A stretch of 64,000 nucleotides of DNA from Piscirickettsiaceae bacterium CG07_land_8_20_14_0_80_44_28. Lineage in GTDB: Bacteria > Pseudomonadota > Gammaproteobacteria > Thiomicrospirales > Thiomicrospiraceae. Made by a program: the position numbers and the translations under genes. Under the pieces are notes generated by a model, which was not told the DNA's origin, ran no database searches, and saw only the letters and a program-made list of their open reading frames with translations. Positions 26,489-37,512 of the stretch are shown here, piece by piece (positions within the stretch are counted from its first letter, which is position 1; each line of letters begins with the position of its first letter). The stretch spans positions 1-64,000 of the forward strand of contig PEWX01000096.1 in the NCBI GenBank assembly GCA_002779995.1, written 5' to 3'.

Positions 26489-28941
26489 GATTGATTTGAC
26501 TCAGATGGCGCCTCTGATTTTTTGTTACGCCCTCGGTAACCGCCTTTTTTACGTGTATTGCGTCGTTTCTTTTTTTTAGGCGCTGCATCGTCATCTGTAG
26601 CTAGCGTTTGAGGTTCGGCATTAGCATCCGTCGCTATTTCAGCCACTTCTAAAGGATCTTTTTCGGAACTCAACAACCGTAAATCAATCTTGCGGTCATC
26701 CAAATTGACTTGCGCAACCTGTACTCGCAAACGATCACCAATACGATAAACCTTTCCGGTACGCTCACCTTTTAAGCAATGACGAGAAGCATCATAATGG
26801 AAATAATCTTCTCCCAATTCAGTAATGTGCACCAACCCTTCTACATATAAAGGTTCCAACTCGACAAACAAACCAAAGTTGGTTGCTGCTGCCACGACGG
26901 CATCATATTCTTCACCCAAACGATGCGATAAAAACTCACATTTCAAGAAAGTGACTGCTTCGCGCGTTGCTTCATCTGCACGTCTTTCTGTTGATGAACA
27001 ATGTTCGCCCAGCGCCTGCATTTTGCTCTCACTGTATTCGAATTGTTCAATGGGTTGCTTCGTCCAGACAAAGCGAATCGCACGATGAATCAGCAAATCG
27101 GGATAACGACGAATTGGCGAGGTGAAATGCGCATAATAGTCGTAATTCAAACCAAAGTGCCCTAAATTATCTGGCTGGTAAACCGCCTGATTCATACTTC
27201 TTAACATCACCATTGATACCAAATGCTCATGTGGCTGACCTTCAACCGCTTTAATCACGGTAGCATAATCTCTGGCATCCGGCTCATCGCCGCCCCCTAG
27301 TGACAACCCAAAATCGCCCAAAAAGGTTCTTAAATTTTTCAAACGTTCTTCAGAAGGTTTTTCATGCACGCGATATAATATAGGCGCCTTATGCCATTTC
27401 AAATATCGAGCTGTAGCCACATTCGCCATTAACATACATTCTTCGATCAGCTTATGCGCTTCATTACGCACCACAGGCACAATTTCTTTAATCTTACGCT
27501 GTTCGTCAAAAACGATACGCGTTTCAACCGTATCAAAATCCAAAGCCCCTCTTTCCGCTCTGGCTGTTTTCAATAACTGATACAGGTCATTGAGGTCTTC
27601 AACATTCGGCAACACATTTTTAAAGGTTTCTCTATGTTCTGAGCGATCATCCGTCAACATTTCATGCACTTGGTTATAAGTCAAGCGAGCTTTGGAGTTC
27701 ATTACCGCATCATAAAACTGGGTTCTCTCCAATTTCCCCTCGTCATCAATCGACATGTCACACACCATACACAATCGATCCACTTGTGGGTTTAGGGAAC
27801 ACAAACCATTAGACAACTTCTCCGGCAACATTGGAATGACTTTTTGTGGGAAATAAACCGAATTACCGCGTTGGTAAGCCGCCTCATCCAAAGGGGTTCC
27901 CGGTTTAACATAATGGGAGACATCCGCAATAGCCACCAATAAACGCCACCCTTTTTTACGACGTTTGGCAAATACTGCATCATCAAAATCTTTCGAGTCC
28001 TCACCATCAATGGTGACCAAAGGCAGACTACGCAAATCTTTGCGACCTTGAATATCTGCGTCTGTCACTTCATCCGCAATCGCAGCGATTTGTTCTAAAA
28101 CCGCTTCCGTCCACTCAGTTGGAATATCATGGGTATGAATGGCTGCATCAATCTCCATGCCCGGTGCGAGATAATCCCCCACCACCTCAATAACCTTGCC
28201 GATAGCACTCGATCTTTTTGACGGTTGATGAATCACCTCAACCTTAACAATTTGGCCTTCGGCGGCACCCATTAAACCGTCTTGGGGAATAAACACATCC
28301 TGAGCAATTTTATTGTTATTCGGTTGCACCCAAGCCAAGTCCGATTCAAAGTGCAATCGACCCAATAAGGTTTGATTGGCGTGTTCAATCACTTCAACAA
28401 TCACGCCTTCGCGACGACCTTTGCGATCAACGCCAATCACAGAAGCAATGACGATATCCCCATGAAACACCTTATGCATTTCTCGGTCACTGAGGAACAA
28501 ATCCGACCCCTCTGACCCTTCCTCCGGCTTAACAAAACCAAAGCCGCCGGGGTGGCCAATCACCTTTCCTTTTATTAGATCCATTTTTTGGATCAAGCCA
28601 AAAGCACCTCGACGGTTTCTCAAAATTTGTCCATCACGAACCATGGCTTTTAAACGACGAGACAAGGCTTCAAAACGCTCATCATCGTCAATCTCTAACA
28701 AGGTGGCTATCTGTTTGATGCGCAGCGGTTTCTGCTCTTTTTCAAGCAATTCAACAATGTATTCACGGCTTGGGATGGGGTTATCATACTTATCCGCTTC
28801 GCGATTAGCATGGGGATCCGCCACAGCGCTGTCTTTTGTATCAGACACAGTCTTCTCTGACGGGTTTAATTCAGCTATCGCCGGAGTTTGTTCTGCCGAC
28901 GATTCTAAAATTTCATTCTCATTTTGTTTATGTTCAGTCAC
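26485..28941 (-). CDS. rnr: Ribonuclease R
   Basis: 818 aa RNB-family; VTIDGEDSKDFDDAVFA, HFTSPIRRYPDLLIHRAI, S1 domain and basic C-terminal tail. Confidence 0.96.
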   Translation of the reverse strand: MTEHKQNENEILESSAEQTPAIAELNPSEKTVSDTKDSAVADPHANREADKYDNPIPSREYIVELLEKEQKPLRIKQIATLLEIDDDERFEALSRRLKAMVRDGQILRNRRGAFGLIQKMDLIKGKVIGHPGGFGFVKPEEGSEGSDLFLSDREMHKVFHGDIVIASVIGVDRKGRREGVIVEVIEHANQTLLGRLHFESDLAWVQPNNNKIAQDVFIPQDGLMGAAEGQIVKVEVIHQPSKRSSAIGKVIEVVGDYLAPGMEIDAAIHTHDIPTEWTEAVLEQIAAIADEVTDADIQGRKDLRSLPLVTIDGEDSKDFDDAVFAKRRKKGWRLLVAIADVSHYVKPGTPLDEAAYQRGNSVYFPQKVIPMLPEKLSNGLCSLNPQVDRLCMVCDMSIDDEGKLERTQFYDAVMNSKARLTYNQVHEMLTDDRSEHRETFKNVLPNVEDLNDLYQLLKTARAERGALDFDTVETRIVFDEQRKIKEIVPVVRNEAHKLIEECMLMANVATARYLKWHKAPILYRVHEKPSEERLKNLRTFLGDFGLSLGGGDEPDARDYATVIKAVEGQPHEHLVSMVMLRSMNQAVYQPDNLGHFGLNYDYYAHFTSPIRRYPDLLIHRAIRFVWTKQPIEQFEYSESKMQALGEHCSSTERRADEATREAVTFLKCEFLSHRLGEEYDAVVAAATNFGLFVELEPLYVEGLVHITELGEDYFHYDASRHCLKGERTGKVYRIGDRLRVQVAQVNLDDRKIDLRLLSSEKDPLEVAEIATDANAEPQTLATDDDAAPKKKKRRNTRKKGGYRGRNKKSEAPSESNQS

Positions 28942-29161
28942 TCGAAATTCAACTACTCTTATCTAATAGAAGGCTAAGGGTTATTTTTCCACGCCCTAAG
29001 CATCCCACGGTCATTTAACTTTGATTTGTTCGTTATTCAAACCCTCAAATCGTTGCTTTTGACCTAATTAAAAAAAACCTTGAAAATCAAGGCGTGCACA
29101 TTATAACTCAATTTCTACTTTCTGTTCACATTCGATTAAAATGCCATTCAAACGAATAACG

Positions 29162-29171
29162 CCAGGCCTGG
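29162..29171. repeat. CCAGGCCTGG palindrome, intergenic, 16 bp downstream of the lpd-like gene (minus strand)
   Basis: Perfect copy of the 10-mer. Confidence 0.9.
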
Positions 29172-29187
29172 ACATTGATGTAGACCC

Positions 29188-30558
29188 TCACGAATGCAAC
29201 GCCTTCAACAATAACCGTAAAGCAGATTCGACTGCCTCTTCCAATACCGGATGGTAATACGGCATTTGCAACAAGCGTTCCACCGTCATACCCTGTTCAA
29301 CCGACCAAGCCAATAAATGACACAAATGCTCGGCATCTGCCATCACCAATTCTCCGCCTAATAAGCGTTTTGACTGTTTATCAGCAAACAAACAAATCAC
29401 CCCTTTATCTTGCCCCATGACAATCGCTCGGCCGTTATTGCGTTCCAATTTAAACGAGACCTTAACCGTTTCTTTGGCATCCAAGTCGACAAAACGCTCA
29501 CCCAATACCGCTATTTGTGGATCTGTAAACGTGACCCCCATTAAGGAGGTTCGATGATGCGAAATGAGCTGCGGATAGGCGATTGCGTTCTGTGCAGCAA
29601 TCCTGCCATCCTGAACGGCTTCATGCAAAATTGGGCGTCGACCATTCACATCTCCGGCAATAAAAACCGGTAAGTCGGCTATCTGCATGGTTGCATCATT
29701 GAAATCAGGCATGCCATTTTCAGCCAATGCCACCCCTAATTGATCCAAACCAAGACCATCTATATTAGGCCGTCGCCCTAAAGTGGCTAACACCGCATCC
29801 ACTTCAAAACAACCATTTGAGACAGACACCTTGACCTTACCACCCTGTTCAATCACTTGTGCCGCCTCACCCAAATAAATCGGAAAGGATTTCGAAATCC
29901 ATTTAACGGCCTCACGTGTCGCTTCCGGCGTTTGCAATCCGCCTATTTGGTTTGACTGCTCAAAACCGATGACTTCCACCCCTAATCGTGACAATGCCTG
30001 TCCCAACTCAAGACCAATTACGCCCAAACCAATGACGGCTATTCGACGAGGAAGTTGCTGCAATTCGAAAAGATCATCCGACGTCATTAATTGTTGACCC
30101 AAGCTTCGCCAAGCCTCAGGCACAACAGGACGAGATCCAGTGGCAATAATAACCCGCTCCGCATGAATCTGCTCACCGTTCACTTCAATGATATCCGATG
30201 CCACAAAGCGAGCTCGCCCTTGAATTAACTGATGATCTTCAAGAGTATCCGTACTGCCAATCTTTACACCTGAAGTAAAGCGATCGCGAAACTGCCTAAC
30301 CCGTTTCATCACCACTGCACTATCAATATGAAGCGCATCTGCACCATCAATCCCGATCGGGTAAAAGTGATGACGACTGTGAAAAAGGTCAGCACAATGA
30401 ATCAATGCCTTAGAGGGCATGCAACCAACCCGAGCGCAAGTAGTACCGAAAGGACCATCGTGAATCATCACAAAGTCATCTGTTTCACGGCGAATTTTTG
30501 CTAATGCCGTTAAGCCCGCTGACCCTGCACCCAAAATGACATATTTGACCTGTCTCAT
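29188..30558 (-). CDS. Dihydrolipoamide dehydrogenase-like pyridine nucleotide-disulfide oxidoreductase
   Basis: FAD motif GAGSAGLTAL, redox pair TTCARVGCMPSK, NAD motif; no PDH/OGDH neighbours. Confidence 0.88.
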   Translation of the reverse strand: MRQVKYVILGAGSAGLTALAKIRRETDDFVMIHDGPFGTTCARVGCMPSKALIHCADLFHSRHHFYPIGIDGADALHIDSAVVMKRVRQFRDRFTSGVKIGSTDTLEDHQLIQGRARFVASDIIEVNGEQIHAERVIIATGSRPVVPEAWRSLGQQLMTSDDLFELQQLPRRIAVIGLGVIGLELGQALSRLGVEVIGFEQSNQIGGLQTPEATREAVKWISKSFPIYLGEAAQVIEQGGKVKVSVSNGCFEVDAVLATLGRRPNIDGLGLDQLGVALAENGMPDFNDATMQIADLPVFIAGDVNGRRPILHEAVQDGRIAAQNAIAYPQLISHHRTSLMGVTFTDPQIAVLGERFVDLDAKETVKVSFKLERNNGRAIVMGQDKGVICLFADKQSKRLLGGELVMADAEHLCHLLAWSVEQGMTVERLLQMPYYHPVLEEAVESALRLLLKALHS

Positions 30559-30739
30559 CCAAGTCTCCCATTTCCATCAAACCGTTTCAAATAATTACAT
30601 TGTAACCACTCGATATGACAACAAAAAGAAACTTCCTGCACTTGCCACTCTAAAAGGACACAAAACGACCTAAAAAGCTTGATTAATTACGGTAGACTTT
30701 TAAAATCAATGGCAGAAAAAGAAACAGGAAGCAGATTAT

Positions 30740-32236
30740 TTGAAACCTTTTTTTGCAATAACATGGGCGGTGACGAGCTTAATCATGCTTCATAGCGCTC
30801 CCTTAGGGGCAATCTCAAAGCAACCGTCGCAAAATTCCATGTCAACTCGGATACTCAGTCCTTTTCACGGCGACTTACCTGAGCTTCGGCAACGACGACT
30901 CATTCGGGTATTGGTTAGTTATAACCGCACCAATTTTTTTCTCACCGAAAAAGGTTTTCGTGGCATTGAGCATGACCTTCTCAACGCCTATATAAACTAC
31001 TTGAACCGAGGGCCGCGTAAAGAACATTATCAAACGCACTTAACCTTTATCCCCATGCCATTTGGCGATATTCTCAGTCAGCTCCGTCAAGGCTATGGCG
31101 ACATTGCCGCTTCTGGTTTTACCATTACCCCTGAACGGGAAGCACTGGTCGATTTTACCGACCCCTATATTCAAAATATCAAAGAAATACTGGTTTCCAG
31201 TGAAACAGCCGCCCCCATTAATCGCTTAGAGGATTTCTCAGGAAAACAAGTCATTGTTGTCAGTAACAGCAGTTACGTCATTCACCTTGAGGCCATCAAT
31301 CAAGTTTTAGGACGTCTCGGTTTAGAACCAATGGAAGTGGTGCGCGCGGATCCCTTAATGGAAGCAGAAGATATTTTGGCACTGCTCAATGAAAATATCT
31401 ATCAATACACCATCGTCGATAGCCACATCGCTAAACTCTGGAAACAAGTTTTAGAAAACATTCAAGTAAATGAAAACATGATTATTCACCATCACAGTGA
31501 CATCGGCTGGGCGCTTCGTCCAAATACGCCCAAATTAAAGCAATCTTTAAACATTTTTATCCAAAATTATGCCAGGCCTGGGCGTTTTTTAGGCAATTCA
31601 CTCTACAAAAAGTACTTTGACAACACCTATTGGGTCGAAAAACCCCTGACACATGATTTACTAAAACGTATTACCTGTTTGAAATATTACTTTCAACGCT
31701 ATGCTGAATTTTATGACTTTGATTGGCGCTTGATTGCCGCCTTAGCCTATCAAGAATCTCGTTTCTCACCGAACAAAACCAGTCATGCCGGAGCGGTTGG
31801 CATCATGCAAATCAAACCTTCAACGGCTAGAGATCGCAATGTTAATTTACCCAATATTGACGACTTAGAAACCAATATCCACGCCGGGGTGAAATATTTG
31901 GCCTATTTAAGGGATCGTTATTTTGACACGCCAAACTTTACAACTGAAGACCGCAATAACTTTGCGCTAGCGGCCTATAACGCAGGCCCTAGAAAAGTTT
32001 TACAACTCCAGAAAAAAGCAAAAGAACTGGGGCTCAATCCGAACAGTTGGTTTTATAATGTCGAAACCATCGCAAGACAAGTCATTGGCCATGAAACCGT
32101 CAACTATGTCACAACCATTCAAAAAATGCGCATTTTCTTGGAGGCCTCCAAACGACTTGATCAAGATAAACGGCTGTTTATTGAATCAACCATTGATCAA
32201 TTGGGCAACATAACTAAAGCGGGCGATAAACCCTAA
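30740..32236 (+). CDS. MltF-like protein: periplasmic solute-binding domain plus lytic transglycosylase (SLT) domain
   Basis: LIRVLVSYNRTNFFLTEKGFRGIEHDLL (SBP3-like) then AALAYQESRFSPNKTSHAGAVGIMQIKPSTA (SLT). Confidence 0.9.
   Translation: MKPFFAITWAVTSLIMLHSAPLGAISKQPSQNSMSTRILSPFHGDLPELRQRRLIRVLVSYNRTNFFLTEKGFRGIEHDLLNAYINYLNRGPRKEHYQTHLTFIPMPFGDILSQLRQGYGDIAASGFTITPEREALVDFTDPYIQNIKEILVSSETAAPINRLEDFSGKQVIVVSNSSYVIHLEAINQVLGRLGLEPMEVVRADPLMEAEDILALLNENIYQYTIVDSHIAKLWKQVLENIQVNENMIIHHHSDIGWALRPNTPKLKQSLNIFIQNYARPGRFLGNSLYKKYFDNTYWVEKPLTHDLLKRITCLKYYFQRYAEFYDFDWRLIAALAYQESRFSPNKTSHAGAVGIMQIKPSTARDRNVNLPNIDDLETNIHAGVKYLAYLRDRYFDTPNFTTEDRNNFALAAYNAGPRKVLQLQKKAKELGLNPNSWFYNVETIARQVIGHETVNYVTTIQKMRIFLEASKRLDQDKRLFIESTIDQLGNITKAGDKP
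31572..31581. repeat. CCAGGCCTGG palindrome inside the mltF-like CDS (encodes ARPGR)
   Basis: ATGCCAGGCCTGGGCGTTTTTT. Confidence 0.9.
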
Positions 32237-33650
32237 CATTCTCATAACCTTGATCACGCAAATACTGAGCATGTAACTGGCTCATCACCCCTTTTTGACA
32301 ATAAAGTAAATACTGTTGGGTACTGTCTAGCTGCTTAAACTTCTGATTCAACTCATAAAAAGGGATCACTAACTTAGGCGCCACCTCCAATGGAAATCGC
32401 TCAGGAAGCGGCATTTTACGAATATCAATGACCACCGCCTCCCCAAGCTGGTGACAAATTTCAACCGCTGCGGTCGCATTGACATTTTCAACGACCTCGT
32501 CAACCGCTATCTTCTGCGCGGCTGCCACAGCTTGGTTTAAAACCGCTAAATCAAATCGATTGGTTTCCAGCTCGATTCTCTTTGCAGAGCTGTTAATCAC
32601 AGGATTTTGAGAAATAACCCCACAATATTCCGGCATACTTTCTGCAAACTCTCTGGTGCCAATCCGGTCTGCTAATGACATAATATCCTGTTTATGCATG
32701 ACTGCCAAAGGGCGTAATACCAACTTATCCGTGACACGATCAATCATCGCCATATTTCGCAAGGTTTGACTCGAAACCTGACCCACTGCATCCCCCATCA
32801 CCAAAGCATCAATCCCCATTTGATCGGCGATTTGTTCGGCGGCTTTCAACATCAATCTTTTGAGAACCACCCCCATATAAGTTTCATGCGATGTTCTAAA
32901 AATTTCCGCGACCACCGCCTCAAAAGGTACCGACACAAACGATACCCGATGCGACCCCCCAAACTGCTCCCAAAGGTACAAGGCAACTTGCTTAACACCC
33001 AACTCATGAGCCGCTCCGCCCAAATTAAAAAAAACAAAATGGGTTTTGAGCCCACGGCGCATCATTAAATAACTGGCAACCGTCGAGTCAAATCCGCCGG
33101 AAACCAGAGAGAGAACTTCACCTTGAGTCCCCATCGGAAAGCCACCTAACCCCTTATGCCGATGCTGAATTAAATTCAATTGGTCTTGATGGACTTCTAA
33201 TTCAATTTTAACTTGAGGATTTTTTAAATCGACACCCGCAGATATCTGCAAATCAAATAAACGCTGCCCCACATAACGCTCAATATCATTCGATGTAAAA
33301 TCATGGGTACCCGTTCTTTTTGCCCTCACCACAAAACGCTTATCTTTAATAGAATCAGCAGCTTGCGCAACCACAACGTCGGCGATGGCATCTAAGGTTT
33401 TTGCGGGGTATTGCTGAGCTTCTAAAACTTGTTCAATCCCCGGAGTTTTGATTAAAATCTGTCGCACTGTCTCTGAAACGTCATCAGAACACAACGCCTC
33501 TAGCTTATCCCAAAAGCGTTTCAACTCAACATCCACGGCAGTGCGCTCAAATAAGGTTTTTAAATTAAAATAGAGCTGGCGAATCATCTTCTTCTTAACG
33601 GCATCGCCCTTTACCATCACTTCTGGAAAAATTTTGACCATAAACTTCAT
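32214..33650 (-). CDS. thiI: tRNA 4-thiouridine synthase ThiI with C-terminal rhodanese domain
   Basis: THUMP, PP-loop VLSLVSGGFDSTVASYLMMRRG, C-terminal rhodanese (YLLYCQKGVMSQLHAQYL). Confidence 0.95.
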   Translation of the reverse strand: MKFMVKIFPEVMVKGDAVKKKMIRQLYFNLKTLFERTAVDVELKRFWDKLEALCSDDVSETVRQILIKTPGIEQVLEAQQYPAKTLDAIADVVVAQAADSIKDKRFVVRAKRTGTHDFTSNDIERYVGQRLFDLQISAGVDLKNPQVKIELEVHQDQLNLIQHRHKGLGGFPMGTQGEVLSLVSGGFDSTVASYLMMRRGLKTHFVFFNLGGAAHELGVKQVALYLWEQFGGSHRVSFVSVPFEAVVAEIFRTSHETYMGVVLKRLMLKAAEQIADQMGIDALVMGDAVGQVSSQTLRNMAMIDRVTDKLVLRPLAVMHKQDIMSLADRIGTREFAESMPEYCGVISQNPVINSSAKRIELETNRFDLAVLNQAVAAAQKIAVDEVVENVNATAAVEICHQLGEAVVIDIRKMPLPERFPLEVAPKLVIPFYELNQKFKQLDSTQQYLLYCQKGVMSQLHAQYLRDQGYENVRVYRPL

Positions 33651-33662
33651 ACGAGGTAGCCT

Positions 33663-34502
33663 TTAAACCAAACTATTACTTAATAAGGCGGTACGAATTT
33701 CATCAATCACATCGCCATCTATCAACAACTCTTCACGGGTAGTCGCCGACATTTCCCGTACTTCCTGCCCAATATAGCTATCGAAACTGACTTCGCTCAC
33801 CAAAACATTTGCCAACTGAATAATCGCCACCAAAGCACGAACATGATCATCCTTAATGACAGCGAGGTTGCGTTGGTGATGCATTAACATCACCTGTGCA
33901 TAACGAGAATCCAATCGCCACTTTTTGGCCACCAATAAACCATAAACACCATGAGAAACTTGATATTTTTCAATTTCTTTTGATAAACCACTATAACAAT
34001 TGGTTAGGGTATTAAAGAACGTAGAACGATATTCGCCAAACTTCATTTCCATAATAATCGCACCGGCATTATGAAAAACCCCGGCCAAATAAGCCTCATC
34101 TGCTTGAATACCCTCCACCCAATGACTGAGTGCGGCGGCCACATTAGCAACATCCAATGTATGCTCCATCAATTCAGTAAATGCCAACTCAGGAATTTGC
34201 GCTTTAAACCCCAACCCAAAAACCAGATTTTTGAGTTTGGTCATGCCCAAAGAATCGATTGCCCCTTTAATGGTCTGAACAGAGTCAGAACCTTTACGTA
34301 AAAATTGCGACTGATTGGCTACCCTAATCAATTCTCCCGTTAACACGGTATTTTGACCAATGATCTCGGCGACTTCTGACAGTTCAGGAAATTCGGTTGT
34401 CTGAAAAATGGCTTGAAGCTTCAACAACTCTGCAGGCAAAGGGGGGACTTCAAAACCGGCAAGCTGGGATTGAGCAAGCTGTATTTGTTGTTTTAAATCC
34501 AT
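33663..34502 (-). CDS. HDOD-domain protein
   Basis: Same architecture as 19019-19846: VPPLPAELLKLQAIF...TIKGAIDSLGMTKLKNLVFG...YLAGVFHNAGAIIME. Confidence 0.88.
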   Translation of the reverse strand: MDLKQQIQLAQSQLAGFEVPPLPAELLKLQAIFQTTEFPELSEVAEIIGQNTVLTGELIRVANQSQFLRKGSDSVQTIKGAIDSLGMTKLKNLVFGLGFKAQIPELAFTELMEHTLDVANVAAALSHWVEGIQADEAYLAGVFHNAGAIIMEMKFGEYRSTFFNTLTNCYSGLSKEIEKYQVSHGVYGLLVAKKWRLDSRYAQVMLMHHQRNLAVIKDDHVRALVAIIQLANVLVSEVSFDSYIGQEVREMSATTREELLIDGDVIDEIRTALLSNSLV

Positions 34503-34535
34503 AAGATCAGCACCTGATAAATAAAAAAAACGAAT

Positions 34536-34696
34536 GAGACCTTTGCATGAGTGGAACGCAAAAGCAAAATGTGGAAAAAATTTTCATATTGAGGCAAAAA
34601 ACGCAGTCAATAGCCGGCTATTGGCCAGTTTTTTAACGAAAATATGGGAAAATTTTAACCCTTTTTATTCGTGTAGCCATCTCGTGCAAAGGTCTC
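34536..34696 (+). mobile_element. MITE-like palindromic element, full-length copy 1 (161 bp)
   Basis: Termini GAGACCTTTGCATGAGTGG / CCATCTCGTGCAAAGGTCTC are inverted repeats; the whole element is an imperfect palindrome centred on AATAGCCGGCTATT; no ORF. Confidence 0.85.
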
Positions 34697-35008
34697 ACAA
34701 TGTTTGATTGCCTGAGAAAGCTCATAAATCAGCATTATAGCCCTTTATAACCGCCAAAGAAACTATGCTCGTTAACAGACAAAGCCCCATACGACCCGAT
34801 CAGAAAACTAAACAGCCAGCCACAAATTCTTTTATCATACACCCATGACAAACAACTTAATCTGAACGCCAAGCTTAGCAACTTGAGCAACGCTTGTGCA
34901 AATTACCCACAGAAGCCATTTTAAGTAACCCCATAAGAAAAATTATGCTTTCACTAAGATATTTTATATAATAAAATGCTTAATTAAATTAAATGGATTT
35001 TCATCACT

Positions 35009-36349
35009 ATGCAAAACCGATTGTTTGATGTCGTTATTGTTGGCGGAGGCATTACCGGTACCTCGCTGGCTTACACCCTAGCAAAATACACCGACATTAA
35101 ATCTATTGCTGTTCTAGAAAAGTATGGCTCACTTGCCCCTTTAAACACCAACGCTCGCAGCAATAGCCAAACCTTGCATTGTGGCGACATCGAAACCAAC
35201 TATACCCTTGAAAAAGCCATTCAAGTCAAACGTACCGCCAATATGCTGGTTCGCTATGCCGAACAAATCGACAAAAACGATTTCCTCTTTAAATACCCCA
35301 AAATGATTCTCGCCGTTGGGGAAGCAGAATGTGACCGCCTGCAAAAACGTTATGAAGCCTTTAAAGAAGCTTTCCCGTATATGGAACTATGGGATGCTGA
35401 TAAAATCGCTGAAGTCGAACCCAATGTTGCCTTGGTGGATGGCAAACCTCGCCCTGAAAAAATTCTTGCCAGTGGCTGTACCGATGAATACTCCGCCGTC
35501 AATTACGGTGTTTTAAGCAAATCCTTTATTGAAAATGCACGTAAAACAGGTAAAAACATTCGAGTCTCCCTGAGTTCCAAAGTTGACCGTATTCTGGCTT
35601 TTAAAGATCATTATGAATTACAAACCGCACACGGAACCTATTTAGCGAAATTCGTCGTGGTTTCTGCCGGTGCGCACAGTCTACTCATTGCCAACCAGTT
35701 AGGGCACGGCATGAACCTCTCCACCTTACCGATGGCAGGCAGTTTCTACTTCACCCCAACCAAGCTAAATGGCAAGGTTTACACCATGCAAAATGACAAA
35801 CTGCCTTTTGCCGCCTTACATGGTGACCCGGATCTAACCGAACCGAAAAAAACCCGGCTCGGCCCAACCGCCTTGGTATTGCCGAAATTAGAGCGTTATA
35901 CCGGCGGCACCTATATAGATTTTTGGAATACGCTTAAACTCGACCGAAAAGTCCTGAAAGTGTTCTGGGATCTCCTTAAAGACGCAACCATTCGCAATTA
36001 CATTTTTCGCAACTTCCTATTTGAAATCCCCTGGTTAAATAAACGCCTTTTTGTCAAAGATGCCCGTAAAATCTTACCCGGCCTGAAAGTTGAAGAAATC
36101 AGTTATGCAGAAGGCTACGGTGGTGTTCGCCCACAAGTCATTGACAAAACGACTCAAGAGCTCAAATTAGGCGAGGCCAGCATCGTCCCTGAAAACGAAA
36201 ACATCATCTACAATATGACACCGTCTCCCGGTGCGACCACCTGTTTAGGCAATGCTTATCGAGATGCCAAAATCATTTGCCAACGCCTGAATAAAACCCT
36301 TTACCAAACCCGACTTATCGACGACCTTCTGGATGGAAAAGACCTCTAA
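35009..36349 (+). CDS. FAD-dependent oxidoreductase, malate:quinone oxidoreductase-like
   Basis: FDVVIVGGGITGTSLAYTLAKY, GAHSLLIANQLGHGMNLSTLPMAGSFYF; Mqo-like family pattern. Confidence 0.8.
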   Translation: MQNRLFDVVIVGGGITGTSLAYTLAKYTDIKSIAVLEKYGSLAPLNTNARSNSQTLHCGDIETNYTLEKAIQVKRTANMLVRYAEQIDKNDFLFKYPKMILAVGEAECDRLQKRYEAFKEAFPYMELWDADKIAEVEPNVALVDGKPRPEKILASGCTDEYSAVNYGVLSKSFIENARKTGKNIRVSLSSKVDRILAFKDHYELQTAHGTYLAKFVVVSAGAHSLLIANQLGHGMNLSTLPMAGSFYFTPTKLNGKVYTMQNDKLPFAALHGDPDLTEPKKTRLGPTALVLPKLERYTGGTYIDFWNTLKLDRKVLKVFWDLLKDATIRNYIFRNFLFEIPWLNKRLFVKDARKILPGLKVEEISYAEGYGGVRPQVIDKTTQELKLGEASIVPENENIIYNMTPSPGATTCLGNAYRDAKIICQRLNKTLYQTRLIDDLLDGKDL

Positions 36350-36529
36350 ACCTTCTGCCGAGCATCAACCCGCTAAATAAGGTCAAAACAAAACGCAAAC
36401 ACAAAACTTGACTAAAACAGTCAGGAATTGTGATGCTCAAATCATCACTATGCTATAATATTGGTTTTTAATTTTGCGACTGATTGCCCCAAAGGGTTCG
36501 CATCAGCGCACTAAGCCGAAGGAAATTGC

Positions 36530-37480
36530 ATGACAAAGCACATGCCCGATATCGCTTGCCAGCCACATCAAGCCCCGCAAGGAAAGCTCAACTGGGTCGG
36601 AATGAGTGGTATTGAACTGCCGATTCTGATTGAACAAGCTCATCAAAAAACCTTAACGCTCTCCTCTCAAGCTCAAGCCTATGTCAGCCTAGACGACCCT
36701 TTAAGCAAAGGGATTCATATGTCGAGGCTCTATTTATTGCTCGATGAAATGGGCTCCAATGCCCCCTTAACCCCAAAGCGGATTCTAACCCTATTAAATA
36801 CCTTTATTGATTCACATCAAGGTCTAAGTCAAAATGCCTTTGTCGAATTTAAATTTGATTATTACGAAAGACGCCAATCGCTTAAAACGGACAACTCCGG
36901 CTGGAAACATTATCCTTGCACCTTAAGAGGACAGCTACGAAACGGTCAATATGACTGTGAAATCAGTATCAGTGTGCCCTACTCATCCACCTGTCCGTGC
37001 TCAGCCGCCTTGTCTCGACAACTGATACAGGAAGCTTTCCAACAACAATTTTCCGATCAGACACTGGATTTTCAGCAGATTATTGATTGGTTGGGTACGC
37101 CAGAGGGCATTTGTGCCACCCCGCACAGCCAAAGATCCTATGCTCAAATCAAGCTTAAAGTTACAGCAGACCACGCCTTAAACTTATCCAACGTCATTAA
37201 CCAAATCGAAGATGCCGTTAAAACCCCGGTTCAATCAACCGTGAAGCGTCAAGACGAGCAAGAGTTTGCGCGTTTAAATGCCACCAATTTGATGTTCTGT
37301 GAAGATGCGGCTCGCCGCTTACAATCAAAACTAGAAAGCTGCTCAGACTATATTGACTATTGGGTTCGCGTCAATCACCTTGAAAGCTTACATCCTCATA
37401 ATGCGGTTGCGATTGTCACCAAAAATGTGCCGAGCGGCTATTCTGACGAACCCAACTTTATGGATGCTTTTGAACACTAA
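36530..37480 (+). CDS. folE2: GTP cyclohydrolase FolE2 (GCYH-IB)
   Basis: VGMSGIELPI, VPYSSTCPCSAALSRQLI, FCEDAARRLQ. Confidence 0.94.
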   Translation: MTKHMPDIACQPHQAPQGKLNWVGMSGIELPILIEQAHQKTLTLSSQAQAYVSLDDPLSKGIHMSRLYLLLDEMGSNAPLTPKRILTLLNTFIDSHQGLSQNAFVEFKFDYYERRQSLKTDNSGWKHYPCTLRGQLRNGQYDCEISISVPYSSTCPCSAALSRQLIQEAFQQQFSDQTLDFQQIIDWLGTPEGICATPHSQRSYAQIKLKVTADHALNLSNVINQIEDAVKTPVQSTVKRQDEQEFARLNATNLMFCEDAARRLQSKLESCSDYIDYWVRVNHLESLHPHNAVAIVTKNVPSGYSDEPNFMDAFEH

Positions 37481-37488
37481 CCCTTTAT

Positions 37489-37512
37489 AAAATGCCCAGG
37501 CCTGGGCATTTT
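37489..37512 (+). terminator. Perfect 24-bp palindrome AAAATGCCCAGGCCTGGGCATTTT downstream of folE2
   Basis: Perfect inverted repeat with A/T flanks 8 nt after the folE2 stop; contains the 10-mer. Confidence 0.85.

Noticed and set aside
32151-32165. GGAGGCCTCC palindrome in the mltF-like gene
   Set aside because: Single occurrence and different outer bases; not a member of the CCAGGCCTGG family
36440-36529. Possible Zur box or riboswitch upstream of folE2
   Set aside because: A TATAAT-like -10 is visible, but I could not find a convincing Zur palindrome or RNA fold; FolE2 regulation by zinc is only known from other organisms
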